DNA of 64,000 bases, taken from Diphasiastrum complanatum. Lineage: Eukaryota; Streptophyta; Lycopodiopsida; Lycopodiales; Lycopodiaceae. The position numbers were made by a program, and so were the translations under genes. Under the pieces are notes generated by a model. That model was not told the DNA's origin and did no database searches. It worked only from the letters and a program-made list of their open reading frames with translations. Positions 35,846 to 48,300 of this stretch are shown here, piece after piece (positions within the stretch are counted from its first letter, which is position 1; each line of letters starts with the position of its first letter). The stretch lies in contig CM055095.1 in assembly GCA_029204225.1 (NCBI GenBank), positions 66,801,940 through 66,865,939 on the forward strand, written 5' to 3'.

Positions 35846-37630
35846 AACAGTCAGCTGAATTGTTTGCGAAACTCAATTGAATGAGATAAGAATTGATTCT
35901 TTCGAACCATGCTCTTGCGGCCTGTTTCAGACCATAGATTGCTTTGTGCAACTTACATACTTTGTTCTCTTGCCCTTTGCCTTCAAATCCTTCCAGTTGA
36001 AAGGTATACAGCTCCTCTTCCACGTTGTCGTTGAGAAATGTTGTCTTGAACAAAACATACACAACCAAAGATTTTTAAATGGCTGATACTAGGCTTGTGT
36101 CCATGCCATACTTCATAAGGAGTTTATTGTTGACGACTTTAGTATTGGATCTGTTCTGTACGTAACAGGCTGTGGTAGTAGCTTCTGCCCATAACTTCGC
36201 AGGTAGATGTGATTGGTGTAGCATGGATCTAGCTGAGTTGAGAAGCGTTCAGTTCTTCCTTTCTGCAATCCCATTATGTTGAGGTGAAAAGGAAGTTGTG
36301 AACTGTCTTCTAATACCATGTTCAACCATGTAGTTGGACATCTCATTAGAAAGGTATTCGCCACTACCATCAGTTCGGAGTGGTTTCAACTTTGTAGATG
36401 TTTGAGTCTCAACCATGGCCTTGAATCTCTTGAAGCATTCAAAGGCTTCTGATTTGTGCTTAATAAACATGAATGTAGACCATCTAGAATAATCATCTAT
36501 AAAGGTGATAAAATAAATTGCATCTCCAAAGGACGGAATTGGCATTGAAGATCACTATGTACAAGATTAATACATGATTTGTTTTGACAAAGTGTGATTT
36601 AGAAAACTTGCTTCTAGAGTGTTTGCCATAAATGCGGGATTCACAAAAGAAAGATTTCCTATCTAATGAAGAAGAGAAATACAATCCATCAACTAAATTA
36701 TTACAACGCATATAAGAAAGTGACCTTGTATTCACGTGTCTAAATCGACTATGCCATAGAATAGCATTATTGTTCACATTTTCATTAGAGATACTAGCTA
36801 ATGCAACCGAATTAGATAGTACGTAAAGATTTCTGACTCTAGTGCATGTAGTCAGAGTAGTATCTTCAACGAAGATTGTGCACTGCTCAAATGAGAAAGT
36901 AATAGTGTAGCCCTCATCAGTCAACTTAGAAACTAACAATAGGTTCTTTGACAACTGAGATACGTGAAGAACATTGGTCACATAAATAGAAATATCATTT
37001 TTGAAAGTGATCTTGACTATCCCTTTGCCTTCCACGTGTATGGTGCTTGAATCTCCAAGGTAGATGAATTGATCTCTGATGTAAGCTACATACTCGGTAA
37101 ACCATTTCTTGTGAGAAGTCATGTGTTGGGTAGCGCCGCTGTCCAGGTACCAACTATCATGGTCTTTGTTGCCACTATTGTAAGCCATTAACAGGTGTGT
37201 ATCTTGCTCCTTGAATTCCGCCGCATTGGAGGAATCTGGTTGTTGTTGTTGTTGCTTCTTTGCCTCGTTGTAGATGCGGATACGACACTCCTTGATGTCG
37301 TGATTGGCTCTCTTCAATATCTGCATATAAGTTTTTTGCACGATCCATTGTTCTCACCTTGAGTGTGAGGCTTCTGTTGTTGCTGCTGCACTTGATTTTT
37401 GCCCTTGGAATAGTCTTTCTTCTTGGTGTATAGGGCCAAGTACTTGTCTTTGATGGACAGGCCGCTGGTCTTTCTCCGCATTTCTTCTTGAAGTAGATGA
37501 CCGATCACCTTTTGAAAAGTGAGGTCAGGCTGTGTGGAGATCATTATAACAAAGTGTTCATACGAATTTGGAAGAGAAGAAAGCAAGGCCATAACGGCAT
37601 CATCATCTTGAATAGCACATCCTACAGTTG
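35846..37630 (-). pseudogene. Deleted Ty1/copia gag-protease-integrase-RT start
   Basis: From 37630 leftwards: gag ([30 protein letters not shown]), zinc knuckle CRYCKRANHDIKEC, protease WYLDSGATQHMT, GAG-pre-integrase (LWHSRFRHVNTRSL), then integrase core FIDDYSRWSTFMF, LRTDGSGEYLS and SFSPQHNGIAERKN. At about 36057 the post-integrase frame jumps straight into RT ([27 protein letters not shown]). It breaks off at FANNSADCC (35846). Stops and a frameshift are present. It is the same family as the plus-strand element at 30661-32580 and forms one arm of the inverted arrangement. Confidence 0.88.
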
Positions 37631-37631
37631 G

Positions 37632-38392
37632 ACAGTGCAACAAAAATAATGCGAGTTCCTCATGCGTCAAAGACGGTTCTTTGATTAGAAACTGAGGAGT
37701 CGTAGATGTCCGTGTTCCGATCAGAGTGAGTAAACCGTGATAAAACAGAAGTCAAGTGCATTCAATCACAACAAGCATTCATCTACGTTATACACAAATA
37801 GAAAAGTGTGTTGCTGCTATATTACACTGCAGCACAAGAAATAGCAGTTACAACTAGAACGATGGCATAACTGGGAGGCTCAAAATTATACGTCTCATGG
37901 ATGGAGCATCACATAGAGTGTGCTAGGATGATCCATTTATAGATTGCATCCATATATTAATTACAATAAATGTTTGTTATCTAATTAGGCAAGTCGTTGT
38001 ACTTGGAAGTATTTGGCTTGTGATGACAACTGTACAATGTGTACATGGTCAACCCATAGGGAATGTTGACGTGGACGAGGACGTTGCAAATTCTCTCACT
38101 TCGCATTTTGAAAAGGTGGTTGAGAACGCTCCTCGTTGAAAATAGACCACCTTAGGGATTTTTCTCTCACTTTGGGATTTTGCGAAAAAGCCGAAGGTGC
38201 CATACAATAGTTTAGCTTTTGGCGAAAGGAAGAAGGCGAAGCCATTGTCGCATTTTTCGGGTGTCGAAAAAAGTGCGAAAAATGCGAACCATGCAAGACT
38301 TAGTGTATTTCTGTAGACTGTTGCGACACTTAGTGTAAGTCTACAGACTTGTTCCAAATGCCAACTCGTGGAAGATCTTGAAGATGGCCCTA
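37632..38392 (-). repeat. Right arm of the large inverted repeat
   Basis: The reverse complement of this stretch matches 29553-30313 closely, including the CGCATTATTTTTGTTGC and GCCAACTCGTGGAAGATC ends. It lies upstream (in minus-strand sense) of the gag at 37630, where a 5' LTR would be expected. Confidence 0.75.
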
Positions 38393-38833
38393 TACTAGTA
38401 AAAAAATGCGCTGGCTATCCACGCAATCTCTCCCATAACTGATTGTAGTAATCATAACCAATAACAGATGAAAAAAATAAGTGATTCGTGTTCATACCTG
38501 CACGTTCTTGAACGAAGTGACTGATTAGTGGAAGATGGGCGTTGTCCAACATTCACGAACGCTTTGAAAACATATTGAAAAAGAAGAAGAGGTGGAAAAA
38601 TCATAAGGAATGGCAGTGTTTAAATAGGTAAATTGTGAGCTTACCGTGAAATTTCGTGGAAGGAGCAAAACCCTGCCTTGTATGTAAAGCAAAGCATAGT
38701 GACCGTTGGATGAGGCAAGGTGGATCGTGATCATTCAAAGAAGAGATTGTGTTTGAAGACCGTCTAGAGGTATATCATATAAGGGTATATTATTAAAAAT
38801 TTAAACAACTTAAAGTGAGAGGAGATACTATCC

Positions 38834-38834
<1 letters not shown>

Positions 38835-38915
<81 letters not shown>
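38835..38915. repeat. (GA)n microsatellite
   Basis: About 40 uninterrupted GA repeats. Confidence 0.98.
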
Positions 38916-38917
<2 letters not shown>

Positions 38918-38919
38918 TG

Positions 38920-40010
38920 AAACTTATGAACCCATAATTCTCAAGCTATTATTGTTTGTACAACTACAAGATAGCACAAATCCACCAAAATTCAAGTTGA
39001 AAGATGTTAATTAAAAAAAAAAAAATTGGTTGATTCAAAGTAGATGCGAGTGAATTTACTTTAAGATAAAAGTATTTGTGCTTGTCTTCAAAATTAAATT
39101 TAAGGGTAAGCATTCAAAGGTATGCATGGATCCACTTTGGGCTTGTTGAAAGGTTGGTGCAAAATGGTTAGGTGAATCTTATTGATGAGTATCAATCATG
39201 TTGGAAAGAGAGAACCAAGTTTGCAAATTATTGAGTATTGATGGGTTCAAAGTTGAGCACATGGAGATAAAAACTAGTGAGAACTACTTAGATTCAAGTT
39301 GAGAAGTGAGAAGATTTAAAAGCTGAGCTGAAATTAAACATCATAGTCTCAAGACAAACTGAAAGTTGACCATGTCTGCTTGTCTGCTTCTGAGGAAAGA
39401 GGGCTTTGGAGATTGATGCCTTTGTTGGACAGTATTTCTTTTCTTGAAGGTTGGGCTTGTGAATCCTGGGAGTACCTTTAGCCTAGTGAATTTAGAAGGA
39501 CTTTATTGCTCCGAGTGTTTTTCTTGATGTTGTCAATTAGAAGGAAGAGGATTTGTCCATTGAAAGGAAGTAAATTTCTATTGTAGCCAAACTCTTGAGC
39601 AAAACAAAAAGGAAGCCCTCACCAATTTGCCACTTAATTGGGAGGGCCAATAGAAAAGTTCTGTCTACATCTATTGAAACAGCTATCTTTGGACTGTCAA
39701 CAAATGTAGTGAGCTATGATATTCAAACCAATAAACAAAATGTTATCAGATGCAATATTGTCTCCAACTTTTGTTTGATCTAGAACAAGGAAAGATTCAC
39801 ATTGGATCTACCTAAAACATTCAATGGGTGGAGTCCATGAGAAAATAAAGGTGTTGAATGCAACAAGATTACTAGTGGGGGTTTATTAGTTGGATTTGGC
39901 AATATCTAGTGCTTAGTTTTCAAAAAAGTTATAAAGGGAAGATCGTGGTGATGTTGACCTTTTAATGAGGAATCTAGTGTGTACGAGAGCTAAATTGCCC
40001 ATTGATTAGA
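38920..40010. other. Spacer without recognised genes
   Basis: Only short open frames are present; no conserved motif was seen between the (GA)n and (CT)n tracts. Confidence 0.5.
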
Positions 40011-40012
40011 GA

Positions 40013-40013
40013 G

Positions 40014-40092
<79 letters not shown>
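40013..40092. repeat. (CT)n microsatellite
   Basis: About 40 CT repeats, opposite in strand sense to the (GA)n tract 1.1 kb to the left. Confidence 0.98.
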
Positions 40093-40093
<1 letters not shown>

Positions 40094-41019
40094 CTGTAAA
40101 TGTAGAGTTGAATCTAACCTTTATGTTAATTTCTGAGCAAGAATATAAAGGCTCACATGAATTTAACCTTAAATTATCACCTTTTAGTCAAATACTTGAA
40201 GTAAAAGTCACATTCAATTTGAAGGTGTCGTTTATTCTAACGTGCTAACTTGAAGGCTGGTGTGAATCCAATGTGCCTTTTTTGTTAAATCGATTTTGAC
40301 GGCCCCAAGGATAGCTAGATTTAACTTTAACATAAAGATTTGTGCAGATTTGAACTAAGGTTCAACAAGGGACACAAGCCACGATATTCCAATCCGTTCA
40401 CGTCAGGCTTTTATGCATGACTTGATTAGTGAAATTTATCTATGGCAATACCTTTTGCATAATACACCTGAAGATCATTATCCATGGCAATACATGTGTA
40501 CAGGTATGTAAATATAATATAGAGTTCTTTTGTTACGCATTTCCTGCTCAATATACAAGTTTGTGATGTCACTACGCAACAGAACCCAAAGTCCAGAGGA
40601 CTGTTATACTACAGAGCTCCAAAGTGTGCAAGTAAGTTAGGGCATGGGTAGTAAAATCTACAGTCTGTGGGCTGCTCAGTTCTTGCTCATAACCACTAGC
40701 ACCCTGTGTTAAGTACCACCTTGAAAATGTTCCTGTTAACCGCCTGATTGCTGCTGCAACCTAAATTAGTTAGTAATTCGTGTTAAGGCTCAAGCTTAAT
40801 AAGATTCTTTGCAATTTCAGAGCTTAGCGGACTAAGCAAGAACGTTTACTATGAAAGCCTATCACATAGATGGCATGAGATTACTTTAGTACCACCAAGA
40901 TGAAACTCACAAAAATTGGTATTTAGAAAAACCAGCATGAAATGCGAAGTGCCTTGCAACAATAGGATTTTTAGGGCCTCAAATTCAAAAATCTAATTCT
41001 AAAAGAATGAAATAGAGGA
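40093..41019. other. Downstream flank of the TFIIH p44 gene
   Basis: No gene was recognised. It should include the 3' UTR of the minus-strand gene ending at 41020. No clear polyadenylation signal was pinned down. Confidence 0.4.
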
Positions 41020-44000
41020 TTAAGTTTGAGGTTCACAAAAACTTTCACATCCAGGACAATTATGAAGACTCTCATGTATGTATACATCACAGTCAAAACA
41101 GAAATGCTTATTACATCTGGGGCAAACAAGACGTACTCCTGTGACCTTACTCCCTGCACAAAAGTAAAATATAGATGTCAAACGACAAACATTCAGAAAG
41201 GGTAAAGTGCTCATAATTCAGTGCAAATGAAGCATATATAAGAAGCAACAAGAATAGGAAAAATCTTACTACGTTAAAGCCAATAGTCATTTGCTCTTAG
41301 GAAAAGCATAGATTGTCTCCTTTTTACATGATGCTAAGATAAATTATTATCCTAAGATGTTACCAGCAAGAGGAAGCAGTTGTTGGCAGCCATAGCAAAC
41401 TTTAGAGAGCTCCTGGATCCCACTAAATTTTGCATCAAGAGGTACCTCTTCAAATACTGGTACTGGAAATAGATGATGGTAAGACCTTGCCAAATGTGGG
41501 GATGAAACAAGTGTTAATCCACAGATAAAACACTCTGTTGGTAACTCACACACACGAGCCTTACATCGGGGACATGTGTAGCCCCCTCCAATCTTAACTT
41601 CTCGATGACATGCACAAAGTGCAATTGTTCCTTCTGCACCTCTTTGAGGGAAGCCCATTTTCACAAGGCTAGCCACTGCCGCTTCAGCAAGTGCGGGGGG
41701 AGGTGCTACATGTTCCAGCACCAGCTCCTTCAGATGTGCCTAAATATGCAGCAAAGATTATTAGCTGCAACTTGAAAGCATCTTGTATTTAAACTACATG
41801 CTGAAAATAACAAACTTCGTGTTTCAACGTGAATATTTTACGAATAGCTTAGCTTATATATAGACGTGTTAACAACATCTCGAGAATCTTATATGATTAG
41901 CTTCTGCCCACATGAATACAAAACATTGTTGTCTGTACAGCAGTATCTTTTAATTATAGTGCAAATGGTCAAATCCATATGTATGAACAGCGTCAGAACT
42001 TGGTAACTTTCACCTTCACAAACTAGATCCTGTATCAAATGCTTGTTGCTATTCTCCACTATACATTAGTAGCTCTAACAACTTACCTCGTTCATTGCCA
42101 CGGAGTAGATGCCTCCTGTCTTTTCACACAAAAGTTTACATATGTAAATCTCAGCTGCAACTCCTACCACTGAGCACCGTATGTTCTCCTCTTTGCAATT
42201 CCTTACTGACTCAAGGACATCCCCAGGATCACATGTACCCAATGCTGAGAATATAAGCATAACTTCTCGATGCCCATATGTTGGAACCTGACAAAGGAAA
42301 CTTCGCGATAAATCGAGTGCATTCTGGATGGATGCATCACCAGCACATTCCAAATTCCCCCGCAACACCTTGATGTGGGCCTCTGGACTGCCACTTAAGT
42401 CTGTGAGTCGACTTGCTATACCATTTCTGATGGTGATGATGCCCAGATGACTTAGAGGATTCTGGTCAAAAAACTCTCGAATAAAGGCCTCAACACAGTT
42501 CGCCACCACTGCCAGGCGGCTTGGCCGGAAATCCATCTCAGCTGCCGCCTAGGCATGGCACAGACAGAGGCCCGCTTATAATCCAACAAATGCTTTGTCC
42601 AAGAAACCCCTACTTACATTCATGAAGTATACTACAAACCAAAGAGAACAAAAAGCTCGTGATCACTAGGAAATTAAGACCATGTCACCCAGTTGAAGAA
42701 AATAACCAAAAACCTCCAGTGATTTAGGAAAACAATAGGTAATCTTTAAGAAAATTTAAATGAAACCCTTCTTCTCAAGCCAGAAAATAAAAACTTACAG
42801 AAGATCCAGACTGTTCCAGGTACACTATAAAATACAATGTTTGAACTAACAACTTCAGAAATATCAAACAGTTTATAACTGTTTTTGCTCCAAGTAGAAA
42901 AGGGTTGTATACCTCAAGCCAAAAACCAAAAAGCAGATTCAGAATTTCAATCTTTGTGATAATTTCAGAGTGCAGCAGAAAAACATGAAAAATTATATCC
43001 CACGTGTGTGTAAATTTTTCATAGCAGGGAAAGATTTGTCAATCTCATCTGTGTGGAGGGAGTCACATACTACAATTCACACAGGACAGGTTTCTTCTAA
43101 AAGATATTTCATTTAGTACATTGGTCAGGCTCTTCTAGGGTATTATGGGAGTGGTTTGTCATAATAGGGTCCATATTACTCTCAGGAAACATTCTGGACC
43201 AGCACTGATGAGAGGCTCTCAATGGTTGTCAGGTGTTGGCAAAGTATCCACATCTTCGGCTTTTATGGTGATATGAGATGCCATTGTTACCGCCCAGTGG
43301 ATTGACATGTGATGCCAGTGTAGCTTCCAGGTTTGATGGTTGATGAACAAGCGTCTTGTTCTACAGTTGGGTGCTGTGTTATATGTGTCATGCCTTCATG
43401 GATTCCGGTTATTCCAAAACGATCTTGCAGGTAAACGATTGGTGACTTTCAGAGCAAGACATCCACAGGAAAAGGATTGGGAGTACAAGCCAATGTCAAA
43501 TCCTCAAAATGGCAAGGAGGTAGTTTACACACCATCTATTAGGTTCAAATTTTAAAGATTGACCGGGTTTCCTTGAAATTAGATGATTAGCAGGTATCCA
43601 TTTTGTATTTGCATGATTAAATATTTCTGTTACGCTAGAAAAATTCTTTAGGCTGTGAAATCTAAAAACAACCTTTTGGGATCTGACGTAACCTTTATAA
43701 TATTCAAAATTTGTCCGTGATCATCTGTAGGCAGTTGTTGCAGGAAGGCAATATTACATGATGAAACCTTTCTAGATTGTATCTACAAATCATTATTAGT
43801 CAGATGAACCTTTTCTTTATGAAACAAAGCTCCATCATGCCTGTAAACCAGCTTAAGACAATTTCGACGAGCAGGAGCAGGGCTGATTTTTCTAAGTATC
43901 CCTTAGTAGCATCCATCTAAGGTTTAGAGCTTGGAAGGAAACCAAACGATTCAGTGTGAATCCAGTTAAATTCAAACGAGCTAGGTGTTGGAAGCCAACC

Positions 44001-45254
44001 CAGGCTTGCATACAGAAAAAAACCGACAATCAGTATTGATCGAATGCAAGATTGTAGCAAAAGATAGAGCTGCTTGCTTGTGGCCACTGCAATGACGAGT
44101 CCGTATTACGTTAAGTAGTGCTAAGAACTAAGTTATGTGAAATGCAACAATTAACACTATTTTCGAATTCTCGACTATTTTTTGGAAAAAATTGGCATTT
44201 AATAGTTAGGCCAATAGTCTCCAAAAGGACTAAATTTAGAATTACATGAACCGTAAATTTCTCCGATTTTGAGAAGACCAATTCTGAAAAGGTGGAAACT
44301 TAGGTAGCTTTTTTTGATAAACCAAGGGAGTATTATTCAACTTCTTCTTTCTTTATAGACAATATTATCATGTACTAGGCATTATATCTTGGCTTCTGAC
44401 CATAGTTGCACTGCAATTCAGAATCGCGGTCCGAATCGCGGTTCAGAATCCGATTCGGAATTTTCCTAGAATCGTTTAGAATCGTGTTCTTTTTTTGGGC
44501 AATATGGGTATCAGATGAAAGCTCTAATTAAGAGCACTATTACTGTGTAGTTTGCCGAATGTTTTGGGTACAAGATGGTCCAGTTCAGGTGCATTAATCC
44601 ATGTTGGGTTCAATCAAGGATAAAAATTCAAAACTAACCTCTAGCCTGTTTGTTACGATCACAGATGGTCCCAGTGGGACTGAGACAAAGAACTGTAGAG
44701 CCATTGTACCTTGCTTTTTGCTTCGGAGACCCCCCCCCGGCGACAGTAGCAGGGGGGGCACTGCCCCCCCTGCACCCCCCTCGTAGATAAAAATGCGCGC
44801 CGAGAAGGGCCCAATATTTATGCCCCCAACTGTATGCACATTGCACTCACATCTCCAGTGAAATGATTGCAAAAGTGATCATCATCCATAGACTTGATAG
44901 TTTGGGCTGTAGCATTAACAATTACTGAGAACCAGAGCAAATAACAACCAAATAGCTACTGACTTTTATTTGTTTGTGCCCTATCTACTGCACTTTTGGG
45001 AGGCAAAACACTGGTTTGACCATTGCTCCCCTAGAAAAATTTCAGCCATGAGCTATTTATTCAAAAAAAAAATATTTTAACTTTTTTTGCACGATTCGTT
45101 GTTAGAATCGCGGTTTGAGAATCGCGATTTGCTACAACTATGCTTCTGACATTGGTAGTGCAAATTGTCCTTTCTAGCCTTAGCATGAGAATCATCTTTG
45201 AGCTTTTGTTTGGCATCAATCTAAATAGAGTGACATATGTACGTAACAGAGCCC

Positions 45255-45327
<73 letters not shown>

Positions 45328-48300
45328 ATGCTTCTTTTGAAATTTTTCACAAACTAAGAACATTATTTATTTTACTTGGCATGTTATTGGTCATTAAGTC
45401 AGTGTTTTGTTAATGGCCCAATATATTGGAGTCCATTTTCCCACACATGGTGAGTTGGTGTATCATGCTTGAATTTGGCTCGCCCACCCAGGTCCGATTC
45501 TCTGTGATCCCACGGATTGATAATACCAAGAAGCATATATTTGAGTCTTGGGTTTTGAGTTTGAGTAAGTTTGAGGAATCTTAGCCTTCAATAGCTTTCT
45601 GCAATGTTCCTTAAGGGCCTCTAGAGTCCATACTAGTATAGATAGGAACTCTTTAAAACTTACGATTTTGATATCTATTACTGTCTTTGTAGGAAATTCT
45701 TGGTGGTGTGTCATGTTAGAAAATCTATTTGATCAACAGTGCATACTCACAACAAATCATAATCAATCCTTTTAGAATAAATTTGAAGCAAAATTTTGCA
45801 ATTGTAAAATCTAGTTCCTAAATGTTACTGGGTGGCGCAAGGAATAGGTCTGCTAAAAATATTATAGGCTACAAAAGTGACTCGGAAATCCTGACGTGGT
45901 TTTCAGCATGATCTAACATCTTTTTCGAAAAAAAAAATTACCAAGTTGTATTTTGCAGAAAAATTTCTTGATTTGAGTCTTTAAAATTCAGTTTGAATCT
46001 ATTCAAATTGAATAGATATAGCCTGTAACTAATATGCCCTTAGGTATGACAAAATCCAACATAGTAAGCACACTAGGAAAGCTTGAAAAAACCAGTTGTG
46101 GAGTAGAAGACAAAAGCAAGAGAGAGAGGACTTCAAAGCTCTCACAACTTGAATGATTATTGAAAGGGTAGTAGGGCATGGAAACCCCTCCAAACTAAGG
46201 GCCACATATAGCATGTAATATATAGAGGTGGTGTCTTGCTAATTCTAGCTCTAGAACCCACATGGGTCCTCAACCTACTTGTTATTACTTGCCTAATTAG
46301 CACAAGTGGGGTGTACTATATGTACATAATTGTTTTACCCCCATGTCTTATGCACAACTTACAAGTTACAAGTATACAAGCCTTAAGGGGCAAAATAGGC
46401 ATTTATTTCAACACCCCCCCTCAATGGCTATTTTGTTCATACCAACACCTAGCATGCTACGAAATTTTTCAAATTTTTCTCTACTAAGTGCCTTAGTAAA
46501 GATATCTGCTGCTTGATCATTGGTATCACAATAATTGAGCTGAATTTCTCCACTTTGTATCTTCTCTCGTAAGAAGTCCTGGTCCACCTCAATATGTTTC
46601 GTACGAGCATGGTCCACAAGATATTTGGCTAGTTGGATGCAACTCTGGCTATCACAATAAAGAATAGTAGGACCATTCTGTGGGATCTGCACCTCCCCAA
46701 GAAGTCTCCTAAGCCATGTCGCCTCGCAGGTAGCTTTCGCCGCTGCCCTGTACTTAGCCTCTGTCGATGACAAGGTAACGGTGGGTTGTTTCTTGTTGCA
46801 CCAAGAAATGGCCCCAGAACCAAGGTTAAATGTGTAACTTGTGGTCGACTTCCGATCATCCCTATCACCTACCCAATCCAAATCGGTAAAGCCTCCAAGC
46901 TAAAGCTTCCCATCATCTGTGTACTCAATCCCATAGAAGGTTGTCCCTTTGACATACCTCAAAACCCTCTTAGCTGCTTTCCAATGGGCTTCAATTGGGG
47001 AACTCATAAACTGGCTTGCTACACCAACCACATAGGAAATGTCTGGTCTCGTAGTGGTGAGATAAATCGGGCTACCAACCAACTGCCTATAAAGAGTCTT
47101 ATCCACAAAAGGAGTGCCATCAGCTCTAGATGGCTTGCTATTGGTATCAGTGGGAGTAGATACAGGTTTGCAATCCTGCATGTTGAACTTGTTCAAGACT
47201 TCACATGCATAGTTAGCTTGGGAAATAAACACACAATTTTGCTTTTTCCGAACCTCCAAGCCTAGACAATAGTGGATTAGACCCAAATCCTTCATCTCGA
47301 ACTCATTTGATAAATGAGCCTTCACCTTTTCAATCAGCTGCCCATTGTAACCCGTGATGACCAAGTCATCCACATGAGAACTATCAAGACAATGTTCCCA
47401 TCCTCCTCCTTCATGAACAGGTTGCAATTCGAATGACTCTTTATGAATTGCTCCTTGGCAAAATAGTCGTCAATACGACTATACCAAGCCCTGGGTGCCT
47501 TCTTCAAACCATATAAGGCCTTCTTAAGCCTGAATACCATAGTTTCCTTGCCCTTAGCCTCAAAACCTTGTGGCTGATCCATGTAGACTTCTTTAGCCAA
47601 CTGTCCATTGAGAAAAACACTCTTCATGTCCATTTGATGGACCTCCCAACCAAAAAATGCAGCCAATGCTAAAACCAACCTGATAGATGTCATCTTAGCT
47701 ACAGTTGCAAACATCTCATCATAGTCCAAGCCCTACTGCTGTGCGTAGCCTGTGGCAACCAGCCTTGCCTTATGCTTTTCGATGCTCCCATCCGATTTGT
47801 ATTTGGTCCTATAGACCCATTTACACCCAATAGGACGATTTCCTTTTGGTAGGTTCACCAAAATCCCATGTATCATTCTTTTGGCTGGAGGCGTACTCCT
47901 CTTGCATAGCATGTTGCCATACCTTCTCATCTGCTGCCTCAACAAATGTATGCAGATCTTGTGAATCCAAAATAGTAGTCATAAGTGCATAGTTTGTCTC
48001 CTGGTGTCCATGCTATTGGGCTTGCCTTTGAGACCTCCTTGCCCATGGATTGCTGCTCTCTCCCTCATCCAATATTAAACCATCCTGCACAGTTTGCCAA
48101 TACCACTTGGGAAACTTATTCCTTGCAGTTGGAACTTGGTGATGAAGACGGTGAATAGGACTCAACAACTTTACCCCTTTCCTTCCGCTTCCTAGCCTCA
48201 TCGGATTCTTCCTCTTGATCACTCATATGTTCAACCTGAGGCTCCCCAATATATGGATGTGGATCATCAAGTATTGGCACAAATTCACTTGTACCCTCCA

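Noticed and set aside
44594-44872. Overlapping frames on both strands around 44.6-44.9 kb
   Set aside because: They are produced by the C/G-rich hairpin region of the hAT-like element and lack any known motif.
45140-45340. Open frame ending in a long Arg-Glu run
   Set aside because: It is a translation of the (GA)n microsatellite, not a gene.
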